A stretch of 64,000 nucleotides of DNA from DAIQRJ01 sp963708795 (GCA_963708795.1 CAVPUH010000007.1:186001-250000), one strand, 5' to 3'. Positions 18,431 to 28,192 are shown, counted from the stretch's first letter. Program-made: numbers and translations. Notes: generated by a model not told the origin, from the letters alone.

Positions 18431-18528
18431 ACGTCCACAGCCCGGCTCGCGGCCCGTCCACACGACGGCACGGCCGGTGTCCACAGGACACGCCGGTTGT
18501 CCCCAGACTGCCCACTGCGATATCCCCA
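18431..18528 (+). promoter_or_regulatory. Array of five DnaA-box-like 9-mers spaced 23, 23, 20 and 23 bp
   Basis: The 9-mers ACGTCCACA (18431), CCGTCCACA (18454), GTGTCCACA (18477), TTGTCCCCA (18497) and ATATCCCCA (18520) are all in the same orientation. The actinobacterial DnaA box is TTGTCCACA, with pyrimidines tolerated at the first two positions; the second site fits that form fully, and the third and fourth differ by one base. The spacing is close to two helical turns. The array ends about 60 bp before the riboswitch and lies in the promoter region of the metE-nrdAB operon and of the divergent unknown gene. DnaA binding is inferred from sequence only. Confidence 0.5.
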
Positions 18529-18589
18529 GAATCGGCGTCCAAAACCCAACATCTGGTACTCGACAACGATGTAATTCGCTAGATATGGT

Positions 18590-18836
18590 GGGTGCCTGCT
18601 TGAAGCACCAAGAAACAGTTGTTGGTCGTCCGGCCCGCCAGGTCGGACGCGAAGAGGGAATCCGGTGCGAATCCGGAGCTGCCCCCGCAGCGGTATGTGG
18701 GAACGATCTCCGCCATGAGCACTGGGTCCGCCGACGACAGTCGCGCTCCTGGGAAGCGGCGGACAGTAGGTGAGGCCAGGCCCGACTGATCGGGTGACCT
18801 CGCGCCCACGAGCCCGAAGACCTGCCAGCGACACCT
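18590..18836 (+). promoter_or_regulatory. Cobalamin (B12) riboswitch
   Basis: The core GGAATCCGGTGCGAATCCGG (18657-18676), followed by AGCTGCCCCCGCAGCGGTA and ending at the B12 box AGCCCGAAGACCTGCC (18811-18826), is the classical adenosylcobalamin aptamer. Terminal GGTG and CACC segments could close helix P1. It lies 174 bases upstream of metE, the B12-independent methionine synthase, a well-known target of such switches. Downstream, GACGACCT (18874-18881) can pair with AGGTCGTC (18934-18941) and may form part of the expression platform. High B12 should switch the operon off. A weak -10-like TAGATA is at 18580-18585. Confidence 0.93.
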
Positions 18837-19010
18837 CACGCGTCCCCGCGTGGGGTGGCCCGCGGTCTCGAGGGACGACCTGGGAGATGGGCACGATCCC
18901 AGCGATCCCGCCGGCCCCCAGCCGGCAGCCGCGAGGTCGTCGCGCCCCGCTCCTCCCACGGTCGGACCCCCAGGTCGATGGCCTCCGGACGAGCTCGCGA
19001 GGAGAGAGCC

Positions 19011-21365
19011 GTGACCACTGCGACACCCGTACCACCCGTACCACCGCCGTCACCCGGGGCAACCGTGCTGGGCTATCCGCGCATCGGGCCTCGACGCGAA
19101 CTCAAGCGAGCGCTCGAGTCGTTCTGGCGCGGTCGTCTCGACGCCGACGAGCTCGCCGCCGCGGCCGCCGAGCAGCGAGCGAACGGCTGGCGCCGGCTCG
19201 CCGGGCGAGGGCTCGAATCCGTGCCCTGCAACGACTTCTCGTACTACGACCAGGTCCTCGACACCGCAGTCCTGCTCGGTGCCGTCCCGTCCCGTTACGC
19301 CGGGATCGCCGACCCGCTCGATCGCTACTTCGCGATGGCCCGCGGCGACGGTGCGCTCGCCCCGCTCGAGATGACGAAGTGGTTCGACACGAACTACCAC
19401 TACCTCGTCCCCGAGATCGGCCCCGACACCGCGTTCGCCCTCGACTCGACGAAGCCGCTCGCCGAGCTCGCCGAGGCGACCGCCGTGCTCGAGCCGCTCG
19501 GTGTACGGCCGCGACCGGTCCTCGTCGGGCCGGTGACGTTCCTGCTCCTCGCCAAGGCCGCCGAGAGCTCGCCGGCCGGCTTCGCGCCGCTCGACCGCCT
19601 CGTCGACGTGCTGCCGATCTACGTGGAGCTGCTCCGGGCGCTCGCCGCCGCCGGCGCCGGCTGGGTCCAGTTGGACGAGCCGTCGCTGGTGACCGACCTC
19701 GACGACGCCGAACTCGCCGCCGTCCGGGTGGCCTACGACACGCTGGGTGCTGGTGCCGACCGCCCCGCCCTGCTCGTGACGGCCCCGTTCGGGAGTCCAG
19801 GGGCCGCGCTGCCGGTCCTCGCGTCGACCGGCGTCGAGGCGATCGGCCTCGACTTCGTCGCCGGCACCTCTGCGGCCGAGGTGGCGGTCGTGCCGGCGTT
19901 GGCCCACAAGACGGTCGTCGCCGGGGTGGTGGACGGCCGCAACGTCTGGCGTACCGACCTCGACGACCGGCTCGCGCTGCTCGGCACCCTCCTCGGGGTG
20001 ACCGGACACGTGGACGTGGCGACCTCGTGCTCGCTCCAGCACGTCCCGTACTCGCTGGCTCCCGAGGACGGGCTGCCCGAGCCGGTGCGGCACTGGCTGG
20101 CCTTCGCGGACGAGAAGGCTGCGGAGGTCGCGCTGCTTGCGCGGGCCCTGCACGGCAGCTCGTCGACCGCCGACGTCGACGCCGACCTCGCGAGTGCCCG
20201 GGCTGCCCGCGCCGAGCGGCTCGCGGCTCCGCACGTCCGGCGCGACCGTGTCCGAGCCCGCCTCGAGCAACTCGCGGCGACCGACCTGTCCCGCGGGGAT
20301 GCCGAGGAGCGGGCCCGCCGACAGCAGGACCGGCTCCAGTTGCCGCCGCTGCCGACGACCACGATCGGCTCTTTCCCGCAGACGGGTGCGATTCGCCGGG
20401 CCCGCGCCGACCACGACGCGGGTCGGCTCGACGACGCCGGCTATCTCGACCGGATGCGCTCCGAGATCGCCGACGTGATCGCCCTGCAGGAGCGTCTGGA
20501 TCTCGACGTGCTCGTGCACGGCGAGCCCGAGCGCAACGACATGGTGCAGTACTTCGCCGAGCAGCTCGACGGGTTCACGGTCACGACGAACGGCTGGGTG
20601 CAGTCCTACGGATCCCGGTGCGTGCGGCCGCCGATCCTCTACGGCGACGTCGACCGACCGGCCGACATGACCGTCGCCTGGACCACCTACGCGCAGTCGC
20701 TCACCGACCGCCCGGTCAAGGGCATGCTGACCGGCCCGGTGACGATCCTCGCGTGGTCGTTCGTCCGCGACGACGAGCCGATCGGGGAGGTGGCCCGGCA
20801 GGTCGGGCTGGCCATCCGCGACGAGGTGCACGCGCTCGAGGCCGCCGGTGTCGCGATCGTCCAGGTCGACGAGCCGGCCCTGCGCGAGCTGCTCCCGTTG
20901 CGGGCCGCGGATCAACCCGCCTATCTGGACTGGGCGATCGGCGCGTTCCGGCTCGCGACCTCCGGCGTGGCCGACACGACGAGCATCCACACGCACCTGT
21001 GCTACTCGGAGTTCGGCGAGGTGGTGGACGCGATCGACGGGCTCGACGCCGACGTGACGTCGGTCGAGGCCGCCCGCTCGCACATGGAGATCCTCACCGA
21101 CCTCGCAGCCGCGGGGTACTCCCGCGGGATCGGCCCGGGCGTCTACGACATCCACTCTCCGCGGATCCCCTCGACGGCGGAGATCGCCGACCTGCTGGGC
21201 CGGGCCCTGCAGGCGGTTCCCGCCGATCGGCTCTGGGTCAATCCCGACTGCGGGCTCAAGACCCGCACGAACGACGACGTCATCCCCGCGTTGACCCATC
21301 TCGTCGCGGCCACGAAAGCCGCACGCGCACACCTCGCCTCGCTCGTCTCGTCAGCTCAGGCCTAG
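19011..21365 (+). CDS. metE: Cobalamin-independent methionine synthase
   Basis: A 784-residue protein from GTG 19011 with GGAGAGAG just upstream. It transfers the methyl group of 5-methyltetrahydropteroyltriglutamate to homocysteine without B12. The N-terminal barrel begins GYPRIGPRRELKRALESFW. The C-terminal catalytic barrel carries TTTIGSFPQT and the zinc ligands in HTHLCYSEF (His, Cys), a Glu in VTSVEAARSHME, and Cys in NPDCGLKTR. Length matches the family. It is the first gene of the operon behind the B12 riboswitch, and nrdA follows 12 bases later. Unlike its downstream neighbours, its frame is intact. Expression should rise when cobalamin is scarce. Confidence 0.97.
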   Translation: MTTATPVPPVPPPSPGATVLGYPRIGPRRELKRALESFWRGRLDADELAAAAAEQRANGWRRLAGRGLESVPCNDFSYYDQVLDTAVLLGAVPSRYAGIADPLDRYFAMARGDGALAPLEMTKWFDTNYHYLVPEIGPDTAFALDSTKPLAELAEATAVLEPLGVRPRPVLVGPVTFLLLAKAAESSPAGFAPLDRLVDVLPIYVELLRALAAAGAGWVQLDEPSLVTDLDDAELAAVRVAYDTLGAGADRPALLVTAPFGSPGAALPVLASTGVEAIGLDFVAGTSAAEVAVVPALAHKTVVAGVVDGRNVWRTDLDDRLALLGTLLGVTGHVDVATSCSLQHVPYSLAPEDGLPEPVRHWLAFADEKAAEVALLARALHGSSSTADVDADLASARAARAERLAAPHVRRDRVRARLEQLAATDLSRGDAEERARRQQDRLQLPPLPTTTIGSFPQTGAIRRARADHDAGRLDDAGYLDRMRSEIADVIALQERLDLDVLVHGEPERNDMVQYFAEQLDGFTVTTNGWVQSYGSRCVRPPILYGDVDRPADMTVAWTTYAQSLTDRPVKGMLTGPVTILAWSFVRDDEPIGEVARQVGLAIRDEVHALEAAGVAIVQVDEPALRELLPLRAADQPAYLDWAIGAFRLATSGVADTTSIHTHLCYSEFGEVVDAIDGLDADVTSVEAARSHMEILTDLAAAGYSRGIGPGVYDIHSPRIPSTAEIADLLGRALQAVPADRLWVNPDCGLKTRTNDDVIPALTHLVAATKAARAHLASLVSSAQA

Positions 21366-21377
21366 AAAGGGACCCGC

Positions 21378-24200
21378 ATGACGCTCGCTCCGCAGGTATC
21401 CGACACCGGTCGTCCCGGTGCCGCCGACTCGTCGCTCGACTCCGGGATCAGCGTCAGCAAGCGCGACGGCACCCGCCAGCCCTATGACGCCGACCGCATC
21501 AACCGCGCGATCGAGCGGGCGACCGTCGGGCTGACCGACGGGCTGGGCATGACGATGCAGATCGCGTCGGAGCTCGCGATCACCCTGTTCGACGGCATCA
21601 CCACCGAACAGCTCGACGAGGCCGCGATCGCCGTGGCCGTGCAGAACATCAAGGACGACCCCGACTACGACAAGGTCGCCTCCCGGCTGCTGCTCAAGGT
21701 GATCTACAAGAAGGTGCTCGGCTCGTACGAGACCGCCACCGAACTGGCGTTGCTGCACCAGGCCCGCTTCCCCGGCTACATCCGGGACGCGATCGAGGAA
21801 GGCGCGCTCTCGCAGGTGCTCGTCGAGCGGTTCGACCTGGAGGAGCTCGCGTCGGCGCTCACCGTCGACCAACGACGAGTACCTGCGCTACATGGGCGTC
21901 GTCACCATGCGGAACCGCTACATGGTCACGGGCCGCAAGGGCCAGCAGCTCGAGGTGCCGCAGTACTTCTGGATGCGCGTGGCGATGGGCCTGTCGCTCA
22001 ACGAGGACGACCCGACGGCGGCCGCGATCGCGTTCTACCGGCGGATGTCAGCCCTCGAATACGTGGCGGCGGGTTCGACGCTGGTGAACGCGGGCACGAA
22101 CCACCCGCAGCTGAGCAACTGCTTCGTCATGCAGATGGACGACGACATCGACCACATCGCCAAGTCCCTCAAGGACGTGATGTGGCTGACGAAGGGCACG
22201 GGCGGGATCGGGCTCTCGGTGACGAAGCTGCGTTCGGAGGGCTCGCCGATCCGCTCGAACAACACGACCTCGACCGGGCCGATCCCGTTCATGCACACGA
22301 TCGACTCGACGCTGCGTGCCGTCTCCCGGGGCGGCAAGAAGTTCGGGGCCCTGTGCTTCTACATGGAGAACTGGCACCTGGACTTCGACCAGTTCCTCGA
22401 CCTGCGGCAGAACGCCGGCGACCCCTACCGGCGCGCCCGCACCGCGAACACCGCGGTGTGGATCTCCGACGAGTTCATGCGCCGGGTGCAGACCGACGAG
22501 CCCTGGTACCTGTTCGACCCGCTCGAGACACCCGACCTGGTCGAGCTCTACGGTCGTGACTTCAGCGCCCGGTACGCCGAGTACGTCGAACTCGCCGAGG
22601 CGGGCCGGATGGGCCGCTTCCAGAAGATCTCGGCGCGTGGCCAGTTCACCGACATCCTCGTGTCCCTCCAGACCACCTCGCACCCGTGGCTGACCTGGAA
22701 GGACACGATCAACGTCCGGGCGCTCAACGACAACACCGGCACGATCCACCTGTCCAACCTGTGCACGGAGATCACGCTCCCGCAGGACCGCGAGAACATC
22801 GCCGTCTGCAACCTGGCCTCGATCAACCTGTCCCGGCACCTCGACGACGACAACAACATCGACTGGGACCGGCTCGAGAAGAGCACGCGGCTGGCGGTGC
22901 GTCAGCTGGACAACCTCGTGGACATCACGGCCGCCGCCGTTCCCGAGGCCGACTTCGCCAACGACCGCAACCGCGCCGTCGGCCTCGGGGTCATGGGCTT
23001 CACCGACATCTGCGAGCGGCTCGGCTTCGCCTACGCGAGCGAAGAGGCCTACGAGCTGTCCGACAAGGTGTTCGAGTTCGTCAGCTGGCACGCGATCGAC
23101 GCGTCGTGCCGATCTCGCCGCCACCCGCGGTGCCTACCCGAACTTCGCCGGTTCCGGCTGGTCGCGCGGGCAGGTCCCGTTCGACACCCTCGACGAGCTC
23201 GCCTTCAACCGCGGCATGCCGGTGGAGATCGACCGCACCACCCGGCTCGACTGGGACGCCCTGCGGGCCAAGGCGAAGCGGGGCATGCGCAACGCGACGC
23301 TGATGGCGATCGCGCCGACGGCGTCGATCGGCCTGGTCGCCGGCACCACCCCCGGCCTCGACCCGCAGTTCTCCCAGCTCTTCAGCCGGGCCACGAGTTC
23401 GGGCAAGTTCCTCGAGGTCAACCGGAACCTCGTGGCCGCGCTGCAGGAGCGGGGCCTGTGGGAGCAGGTGCGGGAGGACCTGCTGCGTTCCCAGGGCGAC
23501 ATCAGCGGGATCGCGGCCATCCCGGACGAGATCAAGCGGATCTACCGGACGTCGTTCCAGCAGCCGCCGGAGGCGTTCCTGGAGGTGGCCGGCCGGGCCC
23601 AGAAGTGGATCGACCAGGCCATCAGCCGCAACATGTACCTCTCCACCCGCGACGTCGGCGACATGGTGCGCATCTACTCGGACGCGTGGAAGCGAGGGCT
23701 GAAGACGACGTACTACCTGCACATGCAGCCGCGGCACTCGGCCGAGCAGTCGACGGTGAAGGTCGAACAAGTCCGAGACGATCGGCCGCAAGACCGGGTT
23801 CGGCTTCGGCACGGCGGCCGCCCCCAAGCGGGTGTCGCTCGGGGGGACGGCCGACGCTCCGATCCCCGTCGAGGCGGCGGCGGACGAGATCATCGCGCAG
23901 GCGACGCCGGCTCCCATGCCGGTGGTTCCTGTCGCGGTCGTTCCGGCAGCGGTCGTTCCCGCGGCGGTCGAGGCTGCGGCACCTGCAGCGTCTGCGCCCG
24001 CTCGCGGGTTCGGGTTCTCGGCCGTCCGCCCCAAGCCCGCGGCCGCGGCCGCGCCGGCCCCGGTCGCCCCGGTGGCGCCCCCGATCGTTGCTCCGGTCGT
24101 TCCGGAGACGGCCGAGCAGCTGCCGGTGCTCGACGAGGACCCGGGCTTCGTCTGCCCGACCGACCCGCAGGAGCGTCTGCAGTGCGAGGCATGTCAGTAG
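21378..24200 (+). CDS. nrdA: Class I ribonucleotide reductase large subunit, three one-base insertions
   Basis: The gene spans 2823 bases and would give about 939 residues after removing one base near 21870, 23107 and 23770. An N-terminal ATP-cone (ISVSKRDGTRQPYDADRINR) indicates dATP overall-activity control. The catalytic barrel has HPQLSNCFV, LSNLCTEI and AVCNLASINL, which together supply the redox Cys pair and the thiyl Cys; ATLMAIAPTASIGL follows. A long Ala/Pro/Val-rich tail of about 130 residues leads to the C-terminal thiols CEACQ. It reduces ribonucleoside diphosphates with NrdB. It is 12 bases after metE and 55 before nrdB, hence in the riboswitch operon. The three breaks fall in otherwise perfectly conserved sequence, which argues for sequence error over decay. 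Confidence 0.9.
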
Positions 24201-24255
24201 CCGGCGCCGCATCGAACGCCATCCGAACCAGCCCTCAGAATCGAAAGGCATACCG

Positions 24256-25273
24256 ATGACACTCCAGGCACCGGCACAGACCTCCATCCTCGGCACCGGC
24301 ATCACCGACGGCCTGCTTCTCAAGCCGATCCGCTACCAGTGGGCCTACGACCTCTACAACCAGGCCGTCGCCAACACGTGGTTCCCGCACGAGATCCAGC
24401 TGGGTGAGGACCTCGGCGGACTTCAAGAAGATGTCGGCCGAGGAGCGGCACGCCGTCACGTTCCTCATGAGCTACTTCAACCCGAACGAGCTGATGGTCA
24501 ACAAGGCCCTGGCCTTCGGTGTGTACCCCTACGTCAACGCGGCCGAGGCGCACATCTACCTGGCCAAGCAGATGTGGGAGGAGGCCAACCACTGCATGGC
24601 GTTCGAGTACGTCCTGGAGACGTTCCCGATCGACCGTGAGGAGGCCTACGACTCGCACGTCTCGGTCCCGTCGATGGCCGCCAAGGAAGCGTTCGAGGTG
24701 CGCTACATCAAGCGGATGGCCGAGCAGCAGCTCGACATCTCCACCGTCGAGGGCAAGCGTGACTTCGTCCGGAACCTCGTGGCCTACAACATCATCCTCG
24801 AGGGCATCTGGTTCTACAGCGGCTTCATGGTGGCGCTGAGCTTCCGTCAGCGGAACCTGCTCCGCAACTTCGGCTCCCTGATCGACTGGGTGGTGCGGGA
24901 CGAGAGCCTGCACCTGAAGTTCGGCATCAACCTCATCCTCACCGTCCTCGAGGAGAACCCCGAGGTGGCCACCGAGGAGTTCGCCGCCGAGATCCAGCAG
25001 ATGATCCTCGACGCCGTCGACATGGAGGAGGCGTACAACAACGACCTGCTCCCCAACGGGATCCTCGGCCTCAACGCCGGCTACATCAACACCTACGTCA
25101 AGTACCTGGCCGACCGCCGACTCGAGGAGCTCGGCTTCGGTGCGCACTACGGCGTGAGCAACCCGGCGAAGTGGATGGCCACGGCGAATGACACCCTGCA
25201 GCTCGTGAACTTCTTCGAGTCCATCAACACGAGCTACGAGGTCGACGCGAAGGCGTCCAGCTCGTCTCGATGA
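24256..25273 (+). CDS. nrdB: Class I ribonucleotide reductase small subunit, radical Tyr replaced by Phe, one insertion
   Basis: Starts at ATG 24256 and gives 338 residues after removing one G near 24415. The metal-ligand set is complete: Asp in LADFKK (24419-24421), Glu and His in EEANHCMAF (24581 onward), Glu in IILEGIWFYSGF, and Glu/His in RDESLHLKFG. Seven residues after the second Glu ligand, where E. coli NrdB has radical Tyr122, there is Phe (codon TTC at 24602-24604). That is the class Ic arrangement known from Chlamydia, which uses a Mn(IV)/Fe(III) centre. The directly overlapping NRAMP transporter fits a manganese need. The stop overlaps the transporter start by ATGA. Confidence 0.92.
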
Positions 25274-26512
25274 GCACGGTCGCCGACCCCGACCAGCGTC
25301 GGACCGCACCTCGGTTCTCGCTGCTCGGGCCGGCGATGGTGGCGGCGGTGGCCTACGTCGATCCCGGCAACGTCGCCACCAATACCAGCGCGGGCGCGAA
25401 GTACGGATATCTGCTGGTGTGGGTCCTCGTCATGGCCACGATCGTCGCCGGCGTGATGCAGTACCTGTCCGCGGCGCTCGGGTCGGCCACCGGCCGCTCG
25501 CTGCCCCAGCTCATCGGTGAGCGGCTCACACCGCGACGACGGATCGCCTACTGGCTGCAGGCCGAGCTGATCGCCATGGCCACCGACGTCGCCGAGGTCG
25601 TCGGCGGCGCGCTCGCGCTGAACCTCCTGTTCGGGTGGCCGCTCCCCGTCGGAGGTGTGATCACCGGCCTCGTCTCGTTGGCGCTCCTGCTCATCCGGGA
25701 CCGTGGCGGCCTGGCCCGGTTCGAGCTCGTCGTGGTCGGGCTGCTCGTCGTCATCGCCGTCGGCTTCGGCGCCGGCCTGGTCGCGGCGCCGCCGGATGCC
25801 GCCGGGGTCATCGCCGGGCTCGTCCCGCACTTCGACGGGGTGGGCTCGGTCGTGCTGGCGGCCGGGATGGTCGGGGCGACCGTGATGCCACACGCGCTCT
25901 ACGTGCACTCGTCACTCGCCGCCGACAGGTTCGCCCAGGGCGGGCGCGGCCTCACGCTGGCCGAGAAGCTCCGGATCACCCGTACCGACGTCGGGCTGGC
26001 CATGCTCCTGGCCGGCGCGGTGAACATCAGCATGTTGCTCGTCGCCGCGACCGCGCTGGGCGGCAACGGGAGAGGTGGACACGCTGTCGGGCGCCTATGA
26101 AGCGTTGTCGAGCCAGCTCGGCCCGCTCGTCGGCCTCGCGTTCGCCATCGCCCTGCTGGTGTCCGGGCTGTCGTCGACGGCGGTCGGGTCGCACGCCGGA
26201 TCGGTGGTGATGGCCGGGTTGGCGCCGTGGCAGGTCGGCCGCACGACGCGACGCTTGATCACCCTGATCCCGGCGATCGTGCTGCTCTCCGTCGGGCTCG
26301 AACCGACTGGTCTGCTCGTCGCGTCGCAGGTGCTGCTGTGCCTGGGGATCCCGCTCGTGATGGTCCCGCTCGTGCGGTTGGCGGGGAAGTCGGAGTTGCT
26401 CGGAGCCGCCCGCCTGCGGGGTCTGCTCGCGGGGTTCGCCTGGACGGCGACCGGGGTGATCGCCGCGCTCGACCTCACGCTCGTGGTGCTGACGGTGACC
26501 GAGTCGGGCTGA
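25270..26512 (+). CDS. mntH: NRAMP-family divalent metal (Mn/Fe) transporter, one insertion
   Basis: 413 residues after removing one G near 26070, in the stretch reading GGNG and then EVDTLSGAYEAL. About eleven transmembrane helices are visible. The NRAMP signatures are VAYVDPGNVATNTSAGAKYG in helix 1, with the metal-binding Asp-Pro-Gly-Asn, and GATVMPHALYVHSSLA in helix 6, with the Met that favours Mn and Fe over Ca. It imports Mn2+ or Fe2+ by proton symport. The ATG overlaps the nrdB stop, so it is translationally coupled and under the same B12 riboswitch. Its position suggests it supplies manganese to the Phe-type NrdB. The gene symbol reflects family and context, not tested specificity. 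Confidence 0.88.
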
Positions 26513-26551
26513 TCCCGCCGGTGGAACGGCGTGAGACGGCAGAGCGGCCGG

Positions 26552-26785
26552 TGGATCGGGTGGTCGTTCTGCAGTGTGACGGTGAGAGTGCAGAAGCCCG
26601 CGGTTCTGCTCGGCTCGAACGACGGGGTTGTGCAGATCGAGTCTGGCCGGTGGGTGAGGAGCCAGGAGTCGTCGGTTCGCGGCAAGTTCGTTCGACGGTT
26701 CTGCCGTCTGGCGGACGCCAATCACGTGAGAGTGCAGAACGGCCGCGTGATCCGGTGGTCGAAGGCGGTCGTTCTGCAGTGTGAG
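26552..26785. repeat. Cluster of TTCTGCA/TGCAGAA inverted repeats in a 400-bp non-coding gap
   Basis: No convincing gene occupies 26513-26912. GTCGTTCTGCAGTGTGA occurs at about 26563 and again near 26768, and GTGAGAGTGCAGAA near 26581 and 26726. The two elements form inverted pairs TTCTGCA...TGCAGAA with a 16-base spacer in the first case and longer in the second, and GTGGATCGGGTGG is echoed as GTGATCCGGTGG. The arrangement resembles a pair of interspersed palindromic elements in opposite order. They may be REP-like sequences or transcript-end hairpins after the metal transporter gene. Confidence 0.6.
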
Positions 26786-26912
26786 TGTTCGGCCGCACTG
26801 CCACCACCATGTTCACAGGATGGAACACGCGATCCTGGCGTGAACGCTGCCACCGCGGTGCGGTACCGTGCCGCTCGGCTGCGGCCGGCGGCGATCCGAG
26901 GTCAGGAGTGAC

Positions 26913-28181
26913 GTGAGCAGGGCGAGAGTGCGGCTGGCGCTGGTCGGCTGCGGCGGCATGGGCCAGCGCCACGTCGCGGGCTATGCGGCGCTCGTGGCCA
27001 CCGGCCTCGGCAACGTCGAGATCGTGGCGGTCTGCGACACGAACGCCGAGAACGCCCACCGCGTGGCGGCCGACGTCGCCGCGGTGACCGGCCGTCCACC
27101 GGCCGTCCACACGTCCGTCCACGACGCCCTGGCCGACCCGTCGATCGACGGGTACGACGTCGTGACGGACGCCAGCAGCCACTTCGCCGTGGCCATGCCG
27201 ATCCTCGCCGCCGGCCGCCATGTGATGTGCGAGAAGCCCCTCGGCCTGACCGTGCGCAGCTGCCGGGCGATGGTCGAGCAGGCGGCGGCGACCGGCGTGG
27301 TCCTCGCCACCGCCGAGAACTACCGCCGCGACCCCGCCAACCGACTCGTGCGCGCTGTGCTCGATGCCGGCCTGCTCGGCGACGTGTACCTGATGACCCA
27401 GCAGGCCATCGGCGGGAACGACGAGATCATCATCACGCCCTGGCGGCATCTGAAGGACAAGGGCGCCATCGGACTCGACATGGGCGCGCACTACACCGAC
27501 ATCCTGCGCTACTACCTCGGCGAGATCGACTCCGTCTACGGCCGGGGCCTGATCGCCGAACCCGTCCGCCGCCGTCGGCCGGAACCCGAGCTGGACCTCG
27601 AGTCCTACCGGGCTCGCTTCGCCTCCATCCCCGAGCAGATGACGGCCACCGGCGAGGACTCCGTCATCGCGATGTACCGGATGGCCTCGGGGGTCAGCGC
27701 GACACTGGCCTACATCCCGTCGGGGGCCGGACCCCACTACTGGGAGCGACGCCTGCACGGGCGGGCCGGCTCCCTGGACATCCCCAACGACAGGAGCGGC
27801 CGGCCCGTCGAACTCCGGTTGGCCGGGCAGACGCTGCGGGGCACGGAGATCGCGACCGCCGCCGGCTTCGATCGCGACCCGTTGACCGCCGCGCTCTTCG
27901 GTGGCGCGAGCGGCCGGACCGCGGACGGCGGCGAGTACGACCTCCCCGGATCCCAGGTCGACGCTGCCCTGCTCGCGATCGAACTCCACGACTTCGCCGA
28001 CGCGATCCTCGACGGGCGTCGTCCGGAGGTCGACGGGACCGACGGCATGCTCGCCGTCGCCGCGGTGCTCGCCGCCTACGAGTCGGACCTGGCCGGACGA
28101 TCGGTGTCGATGGCCGAGGTGCTCGACAGTTCGGTGTCGGCGTACCAGGACGAACTCGACCGCCCGTTGGGCCTCATCTGA
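26913..28181 (+). CDS. Gfo/Idh/MocA-family NAD(P)-dependent oxidoreductase
   Basis: A 422-residue protein from GTG 26913 with AGGAG 4 bases upstream. The N-terminal Rossmann fold starts LALVGCGGMGQRHVAGY, and the family motif is VMCEKPLGLTVR near residue 105, with catalytic Lys. A His in GLDMGAHYTDILRYYLG fits the second catalytic site. Members oxidise or reduce sugars, inositols and related polyols. The C-terminal half is longer than in the typical 340-residue members. It is on the plus strand, facing the IclR gene end to end with an 11-base gap. A role in the nearby sugar-acid operon is plausible from position only. Confidence 0.9.
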   Translation: MSRARVRLALVGCGGMGQRHVAGYAALVATGLGNVEIVAVCDTNAENAHRVAADVAAVTGRPPAVHTSVHDALADPSIDGYDVVTDASSHFAVAMPILAAGRHVMCEKPLGLTVRSCRAMVEQAAATGVVLATAENYRRDPANRLVRAVLDAGLLGDVYLMTQQAIGGNDEIIITPWRHLKDKGAIGLDMGAHYTDILRYYLGEIDSVYGRGLIAEPVRRRRPEPELDLESYRARFASIPEQMTATGEDSVIAMYRMASGVSATLAYIPSGAGPHYWERRLHGRAGSLDIPNDRSGRPVELRLAGQTLRGTEIATAAGFDRDPLTAALFGGASGRTADGGEYDLPGSQVDAALLAIELHDFADAILDGRRPEVDGTDGMLAVAAVLAAYESDLAGRSVSMAEVLDSSVSAYQDELDRPLGLI

Positions 28182-28192
28182 GCGACGCGACG

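Noticed and set aside
15565..18582. A 1005-codon plus-strand frame across the SDR and the unknown 628-residue gene
   Set aside because: It spans several real minus-strand genes, the riboswitch-side spacer and has low-complexity charged sequence; it is a shadow.
19050..21332. A 760-codon open frame antisense to metE
   Set aside because: High-GC DNA gives long antisense frames; it is rich in Arg/Gly/Val/Asp with no domain, and metE fills the other strand with conserved sequence.
21378..26512. Programmed +1 frameshifting in nrdA, nrdB and the NRAMP gene
   Set aside because: No shared slippery sequence, rare codon or stop precedes the sites, and unrelated genes elsewhere show the same one-base excess.
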